Shown: in pieces, positions 8,344 through 22,279 of the stretch
Numbering within the stretch: the stretch's first letter is position 1
Layout: every line of letters starts with the position of its first letter
The notes under the pieces: model-generated
Database searches by the model: none
Told to the model about the DNA's origin: nothing
What the model saw: only the letters and a program-made list of their open reading frames with translations
Assembly (NCBI GenBank): GCA_027366585.1
Contig: DAHXNF010000022.1
Location: forward strand, 1 to 64,000
Direction: 5' to 3'
Source of the DNA: Thermoplasmatales archaeon
GTDB taxonomy: Archaea > Thermoplasmatota > Thermoplasmata > Thermoplasmatales > Thermoplasmataceae
DNA length: 64,000 nucleotides
Translations under genes and position numbers: made by a program

Positions 8344-9301
8344 ATTTCACACCTGGGCTATGGGTGAGCAAATAATCCACAAGTTCATCTAAGCCGTCTC
8401 CAGTAGATGCTGAAATAGCGAATTCTTCCGTCTTCTTGTCAGAAATGTCCAGCTTCGCCTGGACCCTGATCATTTCTTTCTTCATGTTTGCTTTGATCTC
8501 CATGAAAAGCTTCTCCTGAGAGTCCGCATCGTATATTGATTCCCTGCTTTTGTCAAAGAGGAATATGATGGTAGAGTCGATATGCCTTAATGCAAGTATG
8601 GCGTTCATCTCCATAGTATTACGATCAGACATTGGACGGTCGAGTATACCCGGGGTATCGATGATCTGGATCCTCTTTCCATTGCGATCAAGATATCCAA
8701 TATAGATGCTCTGGGTGGTGAAAGGATAAGGCGCAATCCGCGGTGTAGCGGTCGTAATCCTGGAAAGAAGAGAGCTTTTCCCTACGTTTGGCATTCCCGC
8801 TATAATGAATGTGGGCGTCTGGTCATCAATCTGGGGAACCTGTTTCATAAAATCCCTGCACCTGCCAAGAAACGAGAGATCGCTGTCAAGATCACCTATC
8901 AGTGAAGCAACCCTGCCATAGTACTCGCGCATTATCTTGTTCATTTCAGGCACCGAAGGCACATACTTGAGCTGCTTGATCTTCTGGCTGCTGAATTCAG
9001 TGATCTTGTCTGCTGTCCTGTCGAGCTTTGAAAGGCTTATCCTGTACTGATCAAGATCAAACATCATGTCCAGCAGGTTCCTGTAGAATGGGTGCAACGT
9101 ATCGTTTGAAGGAAACTTCTTGACCAGCTTAGTTAGGTTAAAAACCGTGGTTCCCTCAATGCTTGAAATCCTGTCCTGAATTTCCTTCCTGACTCGAGTT
9201 TCCTTGCGGGGGTGGTACGGTTCTTCCACCTTTGAGGCTTTAGAAAACGCCTTGTCAATTATTTCCTGCGATCGAAGAACGGTCGGTATCCTTGCAAACA
9301 T
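8330..9301 (-). CDS. NOG1-type GTPase of the Obg superfamily
   Basis: A 323-residue GTPase with an N-terminal helical domain (~1-160) typical of NOG1, a factor for large-subunit ribosome assembly. G1 is GMPNVGKSS (residues 169-177), G2 includes YPFTTQS, G3 is DTPG (IIDTPGILDRP), G5 is ISAS. The G4 motif, normally NKxD, reads AKLD (VQAKLDISD), so the base-contacting Asn is replaced by Ala while Lys and Asp are kept. It is placed upstream of and overlapping gltX, so the two probably form one transcript of translation-related genes. Confidence 0.9.
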   Translation of the reverse strand: MFARIPTVLRSQEIIDKAFSKASKVEEPYHPRKETRVRKEIQDRISSIEGTTVFNLTKLVKKFPSNDTLHPFYRNLLDMMFDLDQYRISLSKLDRTADKITEFSSQKIKQLKYVPSVPEMNKIMREYYGRVASLIGDLDSDLSFLGRCRDFMKQVPQIDDQTPTFIIAGMPNVGKSSLLSRITTATPRIAPYPFTTQSIYIGYLDRNGKRIQIIDTPGILDRPMSDRNTMEMNAILALRHIDSTIIFLFDKSRESIYDADSQEKLFMEIKANMKKEMIRVQAKLDISDKKTEEFAISASTGDGLDELVDYLLTHSPGVKYAAR

Positions 9302-9326
9302 TAGCTATCTACTGATCCATCCGGTA

Positions 9327-9512
9327 CTATGCCTTTTCCTTGATAGCGCCATCTATTTTCTTTTCAAGCTCCGGAGCCATCTCGAATACGTTATGGGCGT
9401 ACTTGAAATGTATTTTTACCCGGGGCATCAAATCCTTTCTTTCCCTGGCTTCATACTCGAAGGAGCAGTCATATCCAAGATCCTTGCATTTGAACGTGTA
9501 AGACATATCCAT
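9327..9512 (-). CDS. DUF1059 family small protein
   Basis: A 61-residue protein with the DUF1059 signature at its start (TFKCKDLGYDCSFEYEAR) and the histidine-containing second half (KIHFKYAHNV). Function of the family is unknown; the paired Cys and His residues could bind a metal. It lies 25 bp upstream of the NOG1 gene in the same direction and may be the first gene of that operon. Confidence 0.85.
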   Translation of the reverse strand: MDMSYTFKCKDLGYDCSFEYEARERKDLMPRVKIHFKYAHNVFEMAPELEKKIDGAIKEKA

Positions 9513-9588
9513 GTATAGAAGGCGGATATAAAAGCGATTTCTTGTATTCGCACAGAAATAGATTTAAATTTGGTCTCTATCTCTTCTC

Positions 9589-14232
<4,644 letters not shown>

Positions 14233-14604
14233 TGTGCGGAAAGCCTTCTGGGATCAGGAAAGTCTTAACTCTGCCTGGATGCACTTTGAATGCGTGGTCC
14301 CAATCCATGAAAATTTAGATAATGAAATGATTTTTTATTATAATAATAGGGCGTCTCACATTTCATGAAATGTCGCACAGATTTGCACATTATTAGCACA
14401 ATAAGGATTTTTGGACCTGCCTAAACAGCACATATCCCATTGATTATGTAGATCATGGACAATATTGTTTTGCCTGATGATAGAGGAGAAAGTACAAGGA
14501 TCGACAGATCATAAAGGTTCTTGTCCTGATGAAGATCTGTTAATGATTTCAGGATAAGATAATTATGAAATATTTTTCAATTGGATTAAAAAATGACTGG
14601 AGGA
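14233..14604. other. Intergenic stretch after gyrA
   Basis: The 372 bp between gyrA and the surface-protein gene hold repeat copy 1 and AT-rich flanks (ttttttattataataata just before the repeat, which could end gyrA transcription). No gene is seen. Confidence 0.6.
14349..14496 (+). repeat. Direct repeat copy 1 (~150 bp)
   Basis: This stretch (gcgtctcacatttcatgaaa through tgcctgatgatagaggagaa) is repeated in the same orientation at 16591-16740 with roughly 85% identity by eye. It contains the palindrome tttcatgaaa. The two copies bracket the surface-protein gene at 14605-16521. In this copy the internal hairpin seen in copy 2 is degenerate. No open frame is seen in it. Confidence 0.85.
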
Positions 14605-16521
14605 TTATTTGGATCCTCTCTTTCTCAAAATCATTGCTACTGCTGTACCAATAACTGCCAATGCCACAACAACACCGACAATTATGTATAGATCTGTGCT
14701 TGAAATCCCTGATGTTGTTGTTGGTGTTGTAACCTTTGAGAATGTAACAGTCTCCGGCACTGAATGCCCGTTCACAGAGAAAGTTCCGTTTAATGTGTGA
14801 TACGATGTGTTCGTTGAGCTGGCAGTGTACGAGTAAGATCCATTGATCAGGCTCACCGTGTAGGTTGATGCTGTCAATGGACCTGATGAAGGCATGGCGG
14901 TTATATTCAGATACCATGTTGTACCCGACGGCAGTCCTGTTTCCGTGAATGTTACCGAATAGACGACGAGCACGACTGTAACCGACAAGCTTACACTACT
15001 TCCACTAACTGTCTCAGATCCCGTGGATGGAGTTGCACTGTAGTCAGCTGGAACTATGACTGCGAATGAATACGTGCCATTTGTCACAATAAAATTGACA
15101 GTTGATGAGACGGTTGTTGTGGTTATTCCACTCAATGTAACACCCCATTGTGTTCCAGACGGCAGTCCTGTTTCCGTGAATGCCATGGTGTAGGTAGCCT
15201 GATTGGATGCTGCAAATGTAATTCCCTGGTATGCAGGTTGCCCGTCAACTGTTATGCTTCCAGTTGATGGGTAGATCTTGTCAGCAGTGCTGGAAGCAAC
15301 TGTGAAAGCATATGTGCCATTTGGTTCAGAGAACGAAAGAGTGGGAACGGTGGATGATAACAGTACGCTGTCCAGTGTGACATTCCACTGTGTTCCAGAC
15401 GGCAGTCCCGCTTCTGTAAACGTAACTCCATACATCTCAGCAGTTATATTTTGCGTCACTGACGGCGCAGTTATATCATCGGACTGAAGAGTAACAGCGG
15501 TTTGCGCAAGAGCGAGACCGGTCATTGTTGAACCGGTGGCAATTGTAATGGCCGTTTGTGAAAGTATTATTCCATAAAAGGATGCACCAGTTCCTATCGA
15601 CACTCCGCTTGCAACTTGCCAGAATATGTTCTGAGGCTGGGCTCCACCACTCAGAATAATGTGTGCTCCATTACCAAATGTAAGTCCCCCGGATATCTGG
15701 AAAATCCAAACTGAACTTGAATTGCCAGTGAGGGTTACAGATGTTGAGATGGATACTCCAGTTCCCCATTTGTAAAGGCCAGGTACCAGCGTCATACCGT
15801 TTAAATTCCCTGCTCCAAGGTTTACATAATTAGGATTGACTCTTCCTGCTGCATTGGTATATGCTGTCTGCATATCCCCCACAGCAGTTGTCAGTATTGA
15901 AGGTGTAGGTGATGCATATGTGGCTGCGTATACCTTCCCGGAAATCAATGATGAAGTGGAAAACTGTCCGGATGAATTCAATATTAATGAGAAACCTGTT
16001 ATGTAAGTGCTGCTTGCAGGGCTAACACCTATGTTACCTACAATGGAGGATGTTCCCGTGTTAGAGATTCCGGTTTTTGCCAGAATTGTGTAACTGCCTG
16101 CTGTTCCGAGATTCACTGGAGATATAGATACAGGGGCCAGTTTTGTAAATGTTATATTAACTGTAACTGCTGCCCCGCTGACAGTTACTGAACCTGAAGA
16201 TGATGTCGTGCTGAATCCGGACACGTTACCGACTGTGTAGGGGTATGTGCCGTCTGCAACAGAGAAAATGATAGTGCTTGTTGTCGATATTTCAGATGTG
16301 CCGTTCAATGAGACATTCCACTGTGTTCCTGATGTCAGTCCTGTTTCACTGAATGAAACATTGTACTGAGTCCCGGACACATACGGACTGGCCAAAACAC
16401 CAGAGTTACCAGAATTTGTTGACTGGTCCAGGAAGAGCAGACTTGACGACAGAACTAGTACAAAGGATACAAGAATAACTAGCGTTAATTTTATTTTATG
16501 TTTTTTATGTTGTTTTTCCAT
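14605..16521 (-). CDS. Secreted, membrane-anchored surface protein with DUF3494 (ice-binding-like) domain
   Basis: A 638-residue protein with an N-terminal signal segment (~10-30), a first FSETGLTSGTQWNVSL repeat (~50-125), a DUF3494 domain (~135-355), three more repeats of the FTETGLPSGTQW kind (~365-435, 443-520, 523-600), one C-terminal membrane helix (~608-631) and a basic tail. DUF3494 marks are LGTAGSYTILAKTGI, GNIGVSPASSTYITGF, LNGMTLVPGLYKWGTG, VWIFQISGG, AQPQNIFWQVA and SQTAITIATGSTMTGLAL. In other organisms this beta-solenoid fold binds ice or acts in adhesion. The repeats are common in Thermoplasmata surface proteins. The gene is flanked by two direct repeats and looks like an insertion between gyrA and fusA. 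Confidence 0.9.
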   Translation of the reverse strand: MEKQHKKHKIKLTLVILVSFVLVLSSSLLFLDQSTNSGNSGVLASPYVSGTQYNVSFSETGLTSGTQWNVSLNGTSEISTTSTIIFSVADGTYPYTVGNVSGFSTTSSSGSVTVSGAAVTVNITFTKLAPVSISPVNLGTAGSYTILAKTGISNTGTSSIVGNIGVSPASSTYITGFSLILNSSGQFSTSSLISGKVYAATYASPTPSILTTAVGDMQTAYTNAAGRVNPNYVNLGAGNLNGMTLVPGLYKWGTGVSISTSVTLTGNSSSVWIFQISGGLTFGNGAHIILSGGAQPQNIFWQVASGVSIGTGASFYGIILSQTAITIATGSTMTGLALAQTAVTLQSDDITAPSVTQNITAEMYGVTFTEAGLPSGTQWNVTLDSVLLSSTVPTLSFSEPNGTYAFTVASSTADKIYPSTGSITVDGQPAYQGITFAASNQATYTMAFTETGLPSGTQWGVTLSGITTTTVSSTVNFIVTNGTYSFAVIVPADYSATPSTGSETVSGSSVSLSVTVVLVVYSVTFTETGLPSGTTWYLNITAMPSSGPLTASTYTVSLINGSYSYTASSTNTSYHTLNGTFSVNGHSVPETVTFSKVTTPTTTSGISSTDLYIIVGVVVALAVIGTAVAMILRKRGSK

Positions 16522-16549
16522 GCAATATTAATATAATTTATTATATAAA

Positions 16550-16563
16550 CACTTTTATATATT
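16550..16563 (-). promoter_or_regulatory. TATA box of the DUF3494 surface-protein gene
   Basis: Minus-strand aaatatataaaagtg lies about 30 bp upstream of the ATG in a very AT-rich leader with no ribosome binding site, suggesting a leaderless transcript. Confidence 0.55.
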
Positions 16564-16590
16564 TTTTTTGACAATAGACTTAAGTAATAT

Positions 16591-16740
16591 GGTGTCTCGC
16601 ATTTCATGAAAAGGCGCACAAGTTTCGAACATTGTTAGCACAATAAGGATTTTGGGATATGCCCGAAACAGCATATCCCATTGATTATGTAGATCATGGA
16701 CAATATTGTCTTGCCTGATAATCGGGGGAGAAAAGCCAAG
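16591..16740 (+). repeat. Direct repeat copy 2 (~150 bp)
   Basis: Second copy of the element at 14349-14496, starting gtgtctcgcatttcatgaaa. It contains a perfect 9-bp inverted repeat, gggatatgc/gcatatccc at 16654-16662 and 16671-16679 with an 8-nt loop. About 40 bp after the repeat, catgagatac (16771-16780) is close to the reverse complement of the left edge (gtgtctcg), so the full element may reach 16780 with short terminal inverted repeats, as in a MITE. Confidence 0.8.
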
Positions 16741-16805
16741 TGAAATAATGAATATCGTCAGTTGTTAAAACATGAGATACTATATTATAATAAAATAAAT
16801 ATAAA

Positions 16806-19010
16806 TTAGAGTGCTGCGTAATAATTCGCATCGTATGGCTCAGGTTTCAGTCCTTTCCTTTCCCTGATCTTTGCGACAACCTGCGGTTGTAGTTCAGGAG
16901 GAACCCTGTCGTAGCCGGAGTTTTCAGAACTCCAGAGCACCTTTCCGCCGGTGGCTCCCCTGATTGCTGAGGCAAAACCAAACATTCCAGCGACCGGTAC
17001 CTTGGCAACGATCGTGATTTCTTCGCCTTCCTGATTCATTTCCTCAACCACGCCACGTCTCTGCTGTATCTCGTTAGTGACGGAGCCCATTATTTCCTGC
17101 GGCACGCTGATGAAAACCTTCGTAAGCGGCTCCATAAGGATCCTGTTAGCCTGGCACATTGCGCCATATATCGAATTTCTTCCGGCCGGAATGACCTGGG
17201 CGGGACCTCTGTGAATGCTATCTTCATGAAGCTTGGCATCGACCAGGCGCATTTTCAGTCCGTATACTTTTTCATTCGCAAGAGGACCGCGGTTAATCAC
17301 TTCAACAAATGCATCAATGAGCAGCTCCATTGTTTCGTCAAGATACTGGATTCCTTTCGTGACGTCGACCATGACATTCATGCCCTCTACTGCTTCAAGC
17401 CCTCTTGCCTCGTCTCTTGGCAAGCCTGCATTCTGGAGGAGTTCTATGATACCTTTGCGATCCTTGAATTTCGATCCCTGTGGTATCTTTCCATCCTTGA
17501 TTAACTGTATAACCTGTTCCTCGAGTGGTTCAACTTCAAAGTAGAATCTGTTGTGCTTGTTTGGGGACTTTCCCTCGAATGGGCCCCCTTTTCTTGCCAC
17601 TGTCTCCCTGTATACAACGAGCGGCTCGGAAGTGTTGACTTCAACCTTGTAGTCGTTCTTAATCCTGTAAAGAGTGATTTCAAGGTGAAGCTCCCCCATT
17701 CCTGAGATCAGGTGTTCGCCGGTTTCCTGGTTTATATCGATCTGGATCGAGGGATCTGCCTTAGATACATTCCTCAGTACTTCTATGAGTTTAGGAAGAT
17801 CAGCCGTGTGTTTTGCCTCTATTGCGAGCGTAACGACAGGTTCCGTATAATGCACCATTGGCTCAAATGGATCCATGTCCTGGGCTGAAGAGATTGTGGA
17901 TCCGGCAATTGCACCTTTCAATCCAATGATAGCTGCAATGTTTCCAGCAGCTATCTCATCAACCTGGATCCTGTCCGGGCCAACCATCATGGATAAAACC
18001 TGGACCTTGCTCTTGATGCTGCCTGTCCTCGATACATAGACTTCTGTGGACTTCCTGAGAGTCCCGCTGAATACACGGCCCACAGCAATTTCACCGGCAT
18101 GCGGGTCAATGATCATTTTTGTTATCATCATTGTAACCGGTCCATGGAAATCACAGTTGAGCATTGCCTTTCCAGCCTCAGACTCAAGATCCCCTTTCCA
18201 GATTTGTGGTATCCTGTATTTCTGGGCCTGTCTGGGATTGGGCAGGTGGTGTATAACCATGTCGAGCACTGTTTTGTGGAGTGGTGATTTCTTGGCAAGT
18301 TCCTTCTGCTTACCTCCTGCCACGAGGTCGACTACCTCCTTGAATGTAATTTTGTTTGCCTGCATCGAATGAACTGAGATCGCCCAGTTATTAAATGCGG
18401 AACCGAAGGCAACTTTTCCAGCCTGTACACTAAGAGACCATTCATTCTTGAATTCTTCTGCTGCATATTTCGAGATGAGCCTGTTAACGTCCATTATGAC
18501 TTTCTGGAATCTCTTCTGCATCTCTTCAGAGTTTAGCTTGAGCTCATTTATAAGACGGTCAACCTTGTTTATGAATAGAACCGGCTTGACCCGTTCCCTG
18601 AGAGCCTGTCTTACGACAGTCTCAGTCTGAGGCATGACCCCTTCTACAGAATCGACAACTATAACTGCCCCATCGACAGCTCTCATAGCCCTTGTTACGT
18701 CACCGCCAAAGTCTACGTGACCTGGTGTATCAATAAGATTGATCAGGAAATCCTTATTATCCAGCGTATGAACCATTGATGCAACAGCAGCGTTAATTGT
18801 TATACCTCTTGCCTGCTCCTGTTCGTCATAATCGAGCATGAGCTGCTTTCCCGCCAGTTCCTCACTCATCATGCCAGCGCCTGCAATCAGGTTGTCACTA
18901 AGTGTGGTTTTGCCATGATCAATGTGTGCTGCAATATCTATATTCCTGATGAATTCAGGATTTTCGACAATATTCCTGGCTTTCTCTATGTTTTCCTCTT
19001 TTCGACCCAT
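16806..19010 (-). CDS. fusA: Translation elongation factor EF-2
   Basis: The archaeal EF-2 GTPase (734 residues) that moves tRNAs and mRNA through the ribosome. G1 AHIDHGKTT, G3 DTPGHVDF and G4 NKVD are intact. The domain IV loop reads HEDSIHRGPAQVIPAGR, and its His is the expected diphthamide site targeted by Dph enzymes. It is the last gene of tuf-rps10-fusA, starting 16 bp after rps10. It ends ~65 bp from repeat copy 2. Confidence 0.98.
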   Translation of the reverse strand: MGRKEENIEKARNIVENPEFIRNIDIAAHIDHGKTTLSDNLIAGAGMMSEELAGKQLMLDYDEQEQARGITINAAVASMVHTLDNKDFLINLIDTPGHVDFGGDVTRAMRAVDGAVIVVDSVEGVMPQTETVVRQALRERVKPVLFINKVDRLINELKLNSEEMQKRFQKVIMDVNRLISKYAAEEFKNEWSLSVQAGKVAFGSAFNNWAISVHSMQANKITFKEVVDLVAGGKQKELAKKSPLHKTVLDMVIHHLPNPRQAQKYRIPQIWKGDLESEAGKAMLNCDFHGPVTMMITKMIIDPHAGEIAVGRVFSGTLRKSTEVYVSRTGSIKSKVQVLSMMVGPDRIQVDEIAAGNIAAIIGLKGAIAGSTISSAQDMDPFEPMVHYTEPVVTLAIEAKHTADLPKLIEVLRNVSKADPSIQIDINQETGEHLISGMGELHLEITLYRIKNDYKVEVNTSEPLVVYRETVARKGGPFEGKSPNKHNRFYFEVEPLEEQVIQLIKDGKIPQGSKFKDRKGIIELLQNAGLPRDEARGLEAVEGMNVMVDVTKGIQYLDETMELLIDAFVEVINRGPLANEKVYGLKMRLVDAKLHEDSIHRGPAQVIPAGRNSIYGAMCQANRILMEPLTKVFISVPQEIMGSVTNEIQQRRGVVEEMNQEGEEITIVAKVPVAGMFGFASAIRGATGGKVLWSSENSGYDRVPPELQPQVVAKIRERKGLKPEPYDANYYAAL

Positions 19011-19026
19011 AAAACCACTAAAAAAA

Positions 19027-19341
19027 TTAGCTCTTTATCTGTATCTCTATCTGGACACCGTCGGGAATGGGAATACGCATCAATTGCCTCAATGTTCTCT
19101 CATCGGCATCAACATCAATGAGCCTTTTGTGAACCCTCATTTCCCATCTTTCCCAGGTTGCAGAGCCTTCTCCATCCGGACTCTTTCTAACAGGTACCGT
19201 CAGGCGACGGGTAGGAAGCGGTACAGGACCATGGAACTCTACTCCGGTTCTCTTTGCAATACCCTTAATCTCTTCACAAACAACATCAACGACTTTATGC
19301 TGTGTCCCGCTAAGTGAGATCCTTGCCCTGTAAGTAGCCAT
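19027..19341 (-). CDS. rps10: Ribosomal protein S10 (uS10)
   Basis: A 104-residue small-subunit protein with the S10 signatures ([15 protein letters not shown], then [22 protein letters not shown]). It lies in the 30S head. ATG at 19341 is taken rather than the TTG directly before it. The gene is 8 bp after tuf and 16 bp before fusA, the usual archaeal grouping. Confidence 0.97.
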   Translation of the reverse strand: MATYRARISLSGTQHKVVDVVCEEIKGIAKRTGVEFHGPVPLPTRRLTVPVRKSPDGEGSATWERWEMRVHKRLIDVDADERTLRQLMRIPIPDGVQIEIQIKS

Positions 19342-19349
19342 CAATGCAC

Positions 19350-20624
19350 CTACTTCTTCTCAAGGTCAATACACTGGCCAGCGGCCACTGTAATACCCAT
19401 GTCCCTAATAGCAAATCTCCCCATCTGAGGTATGTCTGATACCTTCTCAAGCACTATCGGCCTGTCCGGGATGACCTTGACAACGGCAACATCGCCAGTC
19501 TTTATGAAGTCTGGCTTATCCTTAAGGGTAGTTCCATCCTTTGGGTTCAGTGTCTTGATTATCTCCTCAAACCTGCATGCAACCTGTGCAGTGTGCACAT
19601 GGAAGACTGGTTTGTATCCATTGGCTATTACGCTTGGGTGATTGAGTACCACTATCTGGGCGGTAAATGCCTTAACAACTGTCGGCGGGTTCGACGTTAA
19701 TCCGCACACGTCACCCCTCTTTACGTCAGTCTTGGCGATTCCCCGTACGTTGAAACCAACATTGTCTCCAGGTTCAGCCTGCTGCATCTGCTCATGATGC
19801 ATTTCAATGGATTTTACCTCTCCCTGCTTATCCGCAGGTAGGAAAGATACCTTATCTCCAATCTTCATCACGCCGGTTTCGACTCTACCCACTGGAACGG
19901 TTCCAATACCAGTGATCGAATAAACGTCCTGTATTGGAAGCCTCAGAGGCTTATTGGTTGGCTTTTCCGGAACCTTGAGCGAGTCAAGAACCTGAAGAAG
20001 TGTCGGACCATTATACCATTTCATGTTTTCGCTTGACTTTATGATGTTGTCGCCCTTGTATCCGCTTACCGGAACAATCGGGACATTTCTATATCCAATG
20101 GATAGAAGGAATTTTTCAACTTCTGCCTTTACAGTATTGAATCTCTCCTGACTGAATGGTGGTTGAGTTGAGTCCATCTTGTTTGCAACGACTATAAGCT
20201 GAGGCACTCCAAGAGTTTTGGCCAGGAAACCATGCTCCCTTGTCTGTGCCATGATACCTTCTCCTTCCTTGAAGGATATGACTAGCATTGCGGCATCTGC
20301 TTGGCTGGTTCCGGTTATCATGTTCTTGACAAAGTCCCTGTGCCCGGGGGCATCAATAAGTGTAAAGTAATATTTATCCGTCTCGAATTTCTTGTGGTTC
20401 AGGTCAATTGTTACTCCTCTCTCACGCTCTTCTTTCAGTCTGTCCATTACCCAGGCAAACTCAAAAGTTGCTTTTCCCTTCTCAGTAGCTTCCTTCTTGT
20501 ACTCCTCAATAATATGGGCCGGCACTTCGCCGTGCTCGAATAATAGCCTCCCTACCAGGGTAGACTTTCCATGATCGACATGCCCAATCGTTACTAAATT
20601 TATGTGTGGTTTCTGTCCTGCCAT
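19350..20624 (-). CDS. tuf: Translation elongation factor EF-1A
   Basis: The GTPase that brings aminoacyl-tRNA to the ribosome, 424 residues. G1 [10 protein letters not shown]3 DAPGHRDF and G4 NKMD are intact, followed by the two beta-barrel domains ending in [16 protein letters not shown]. Length and motifs are standard for archaea. It heads the tuf-rps10-fusA operon. Confidence 0.98.
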   Translation of the reverse strand: MAGQKPHINLVTIGHVDHGKSTLVGRLLFEHGEVPAHIIEEYKKEATEKGKATFEFAWVMDRLKEERERGVTIDLNHKKFETDKYYFTLIDAPGHRDFVKNMITGTSQADAAMLVISFKEGEGIMAQTREHGFLAKTLGVPQLIVVANKMDSTQPPFSQERFNTVKAEVEKFLLSIGYRNVPIVPVSGYKGDNIIKSSENMKWYNGPTLLQVLDSLKVPEKPTNKPLRLPIQDVYSITGIGTVPVGRVETGVMKIGDKVSFLPADKQGEVKSIEMHHEQMQQAEPGDNVGFNVRGIAKTDVKRGDVCGLTSNPPTVVKAFTAQIVVLNHPSVIANGYKPVFHVHTAQVACRFEEIIKTLNPKDGTTLKDKPDFIKTGDVAVVKVIPDRPIVLEKVSDIPQMGRFAIRDMGITVAAGQCIDLEKK

Positions 20625-21340
20625 TAGTGTTCACCGTTGTGACTTTCCATACGAGATGTATAACGCATATAAGGATTTTCTGAGTGCACTGTATGTCAAA
20701 CCCCTCAGTGCTTTTGAAAGTTGCCGCAGGATTCAATATGCGTTTTTGGTAATACTATATTACCACCGAGTATTACTAAATTTAGAAGGCATCTCTGCCA
20801 AAGAAAATATTGAAACAAAAGAGAATTTGAAGAAACCCTCCTACATAAAATGGAGAGACGTATTTCGGGAGATGCTGAAATCCATGATCACCGAAGATTA
20901 AACCAACAGACAATCTACAGATCTAAATATGATCCGACAAGGCAATCAAACCGCGGAATACATAAGAAGAGGATGGCACAAGGAGTGCTCTTAAAATTCT
21001 GGATGACTGTTCAATCGTTGCCGTTTGAAGTAATCAATGCATTAAGATATAATCCCGTTAATGGCACACATGATCTTCTCAAAATTTATGAGAACACGTA
21101 TTGGCTTCGGGCTACCCTTTTCCTTTGCCTGGAAGGTCTCTTTGTGGATTCATTAAAAACGGCAGCAGAGTGTGGCACAACGGTGAATGCCTCTTCCTAA
21201 CTATCACTCTCAAATTGCAACGATTGTGCGCCATCAAATGCAGTCATTATGCTTTTGGGTAAAATAGGCAAGAACGATCACCTCGAATTCTTGCCTTCTT
21301 GAAAATAAATATTTTGGAAAATAAAATTGTAGTTAATAAA
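20625..21340. other. 716-bp gene-poor stretch
   Basis: Besides the tuf promoter nothing can be firmly assigned. Two overlapping plus-strand frames (20602-20901 and 20850-21200) give products with plausible stretches (KKPSYIKWRDVFREMLKSM; PFEVINALRYNPVNGTHDLL) but in different frames and without known motifs. They may be pieces of one decayed gene. Confidence 0.35.
20664..20677 (-). promoter_or_regulatory. TATA box of the tuf operon
   Basis: Minus-strand aaatccttatatgcg lies ~40-50 bp upstream of the tuf ATG, leaving a leader of about 15-20 nt that contains ggtga near the start codon. Confidence 0.5.
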
Positions 21341-21964
21341 TTACGGGGCATGTTGGATATGCGCTCCCACTGAGGTTAGTCCACCATAAGTGGATGCAGC
21401 AAACGCAAGTATTACTACAATGAAGAATAATACAAGTATCACATTGGCTAAGGCTGGACTCTTGGTCTTCGATGGAAGTATATCGTAAATCAAGCTGACC
21501 GGATAGACAAGTATTCCAAAAGCACCGTATCCGAGGTAGAGCAGGAAGGTCTCCAATGTCGCGCTCGCTGATGGGAGATTGTTGATATAGGCATTGTAAC
21601 CATAAACTATTGCCAGCAACCCAATTGCCATGGCAAAAATCCCCGGAAACTGAAGCTTGTAATCCCTGATGACAGATATAGCGTATAGAAGGGTTACCAT
21701 TCCAAGCATCAGGAAAGGATCTCCATATAGGATGTTGTAGCTGCCCGGAAGCGGCCATACAAATTCCTGGAACAGGCCGATTGCCAATATTACCACACCC
21801 AGAACGAGAAGTGGGAAACCAGCTGGTGCCATAGCTACTCTTAAATTCTTAGTACCATTCTTTCTGTATTCCAGATAGACATAGGCTATTGTATAAAGTG
21901 TTAGCACACTGACCAATGTCACCAGGAAGTATTCCAGAGCCAGATCATCTATAAACGCTGCCAT
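21341..21964 (-). CDS. DUF981 family membrane protein
   Basis: About 207 residues with six or seven hydrophobic helices and the DUF981 hallmark FVWPLPGSYNILYGDPFLMLG. Its function is unknown; DUF981 proteins are found in archaea and some bacteria, often singly. ATG at 21964 is preferred because it puts the first membrane helix close to the N-terminus; an upstream alternative at 21982 would add six residues. Confidence 0.82.
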   Translation of the reverse strand: MAAFIDDLALEYFLVTLVSVLTLYTIAYVYLEYRKNGTKNLRVAMAPAGFPLLVLGVVILAIGLFQEFVWPLPGSYNILYGDPFLMLGMVTLLYAISVIRDYKLQFPGIFAMAIGLLAIVYGYNAYINNLPSASATLETFLLYLGYGAFGILVYPVSLIYDILPSKTKSPALANVILVLFFIVVILAFAASTYGGLTSVGAHIQHAP

Positions 21965-22279
21965 AGGTATTTCATGCAGCAAAGCAATAACTCCATATTA
22001 GCTTTTACACCTGATAAGGAAGTATTATCCTTTACGTGGGCTGTTAGGTATCCCTCCCAGTCCTGATAGGTTATCTAAAAATTATTGCATTTTTTTTTAT
22101 ATTATAAACCAGTTTATTTAGCTAGTCAAATAGGCGGGCTTTATGAAACGTTGCTAATCCTAGAATATACAGTTGTCAATAGATTTGAGGTTGCTAAGTC
22201 CTGTGCATAATAAAAGTTGATAAGGACTTTAAAAGCTAGCAGGGTAAAGCTTCATAACAATTGCCATAATAAGCGATTC
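21965..22279. other. Divergent intergenic stretch
   Basis: Carries the two divergent promoters of the DUF981 and dioxygenase genes. A long AT-rich segment (tttttttttatattataaacc, split around 22090-22105) is the most likely TATA region for the minus-strand gene. No RNA gene is recognised. Confidence 0.4.
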
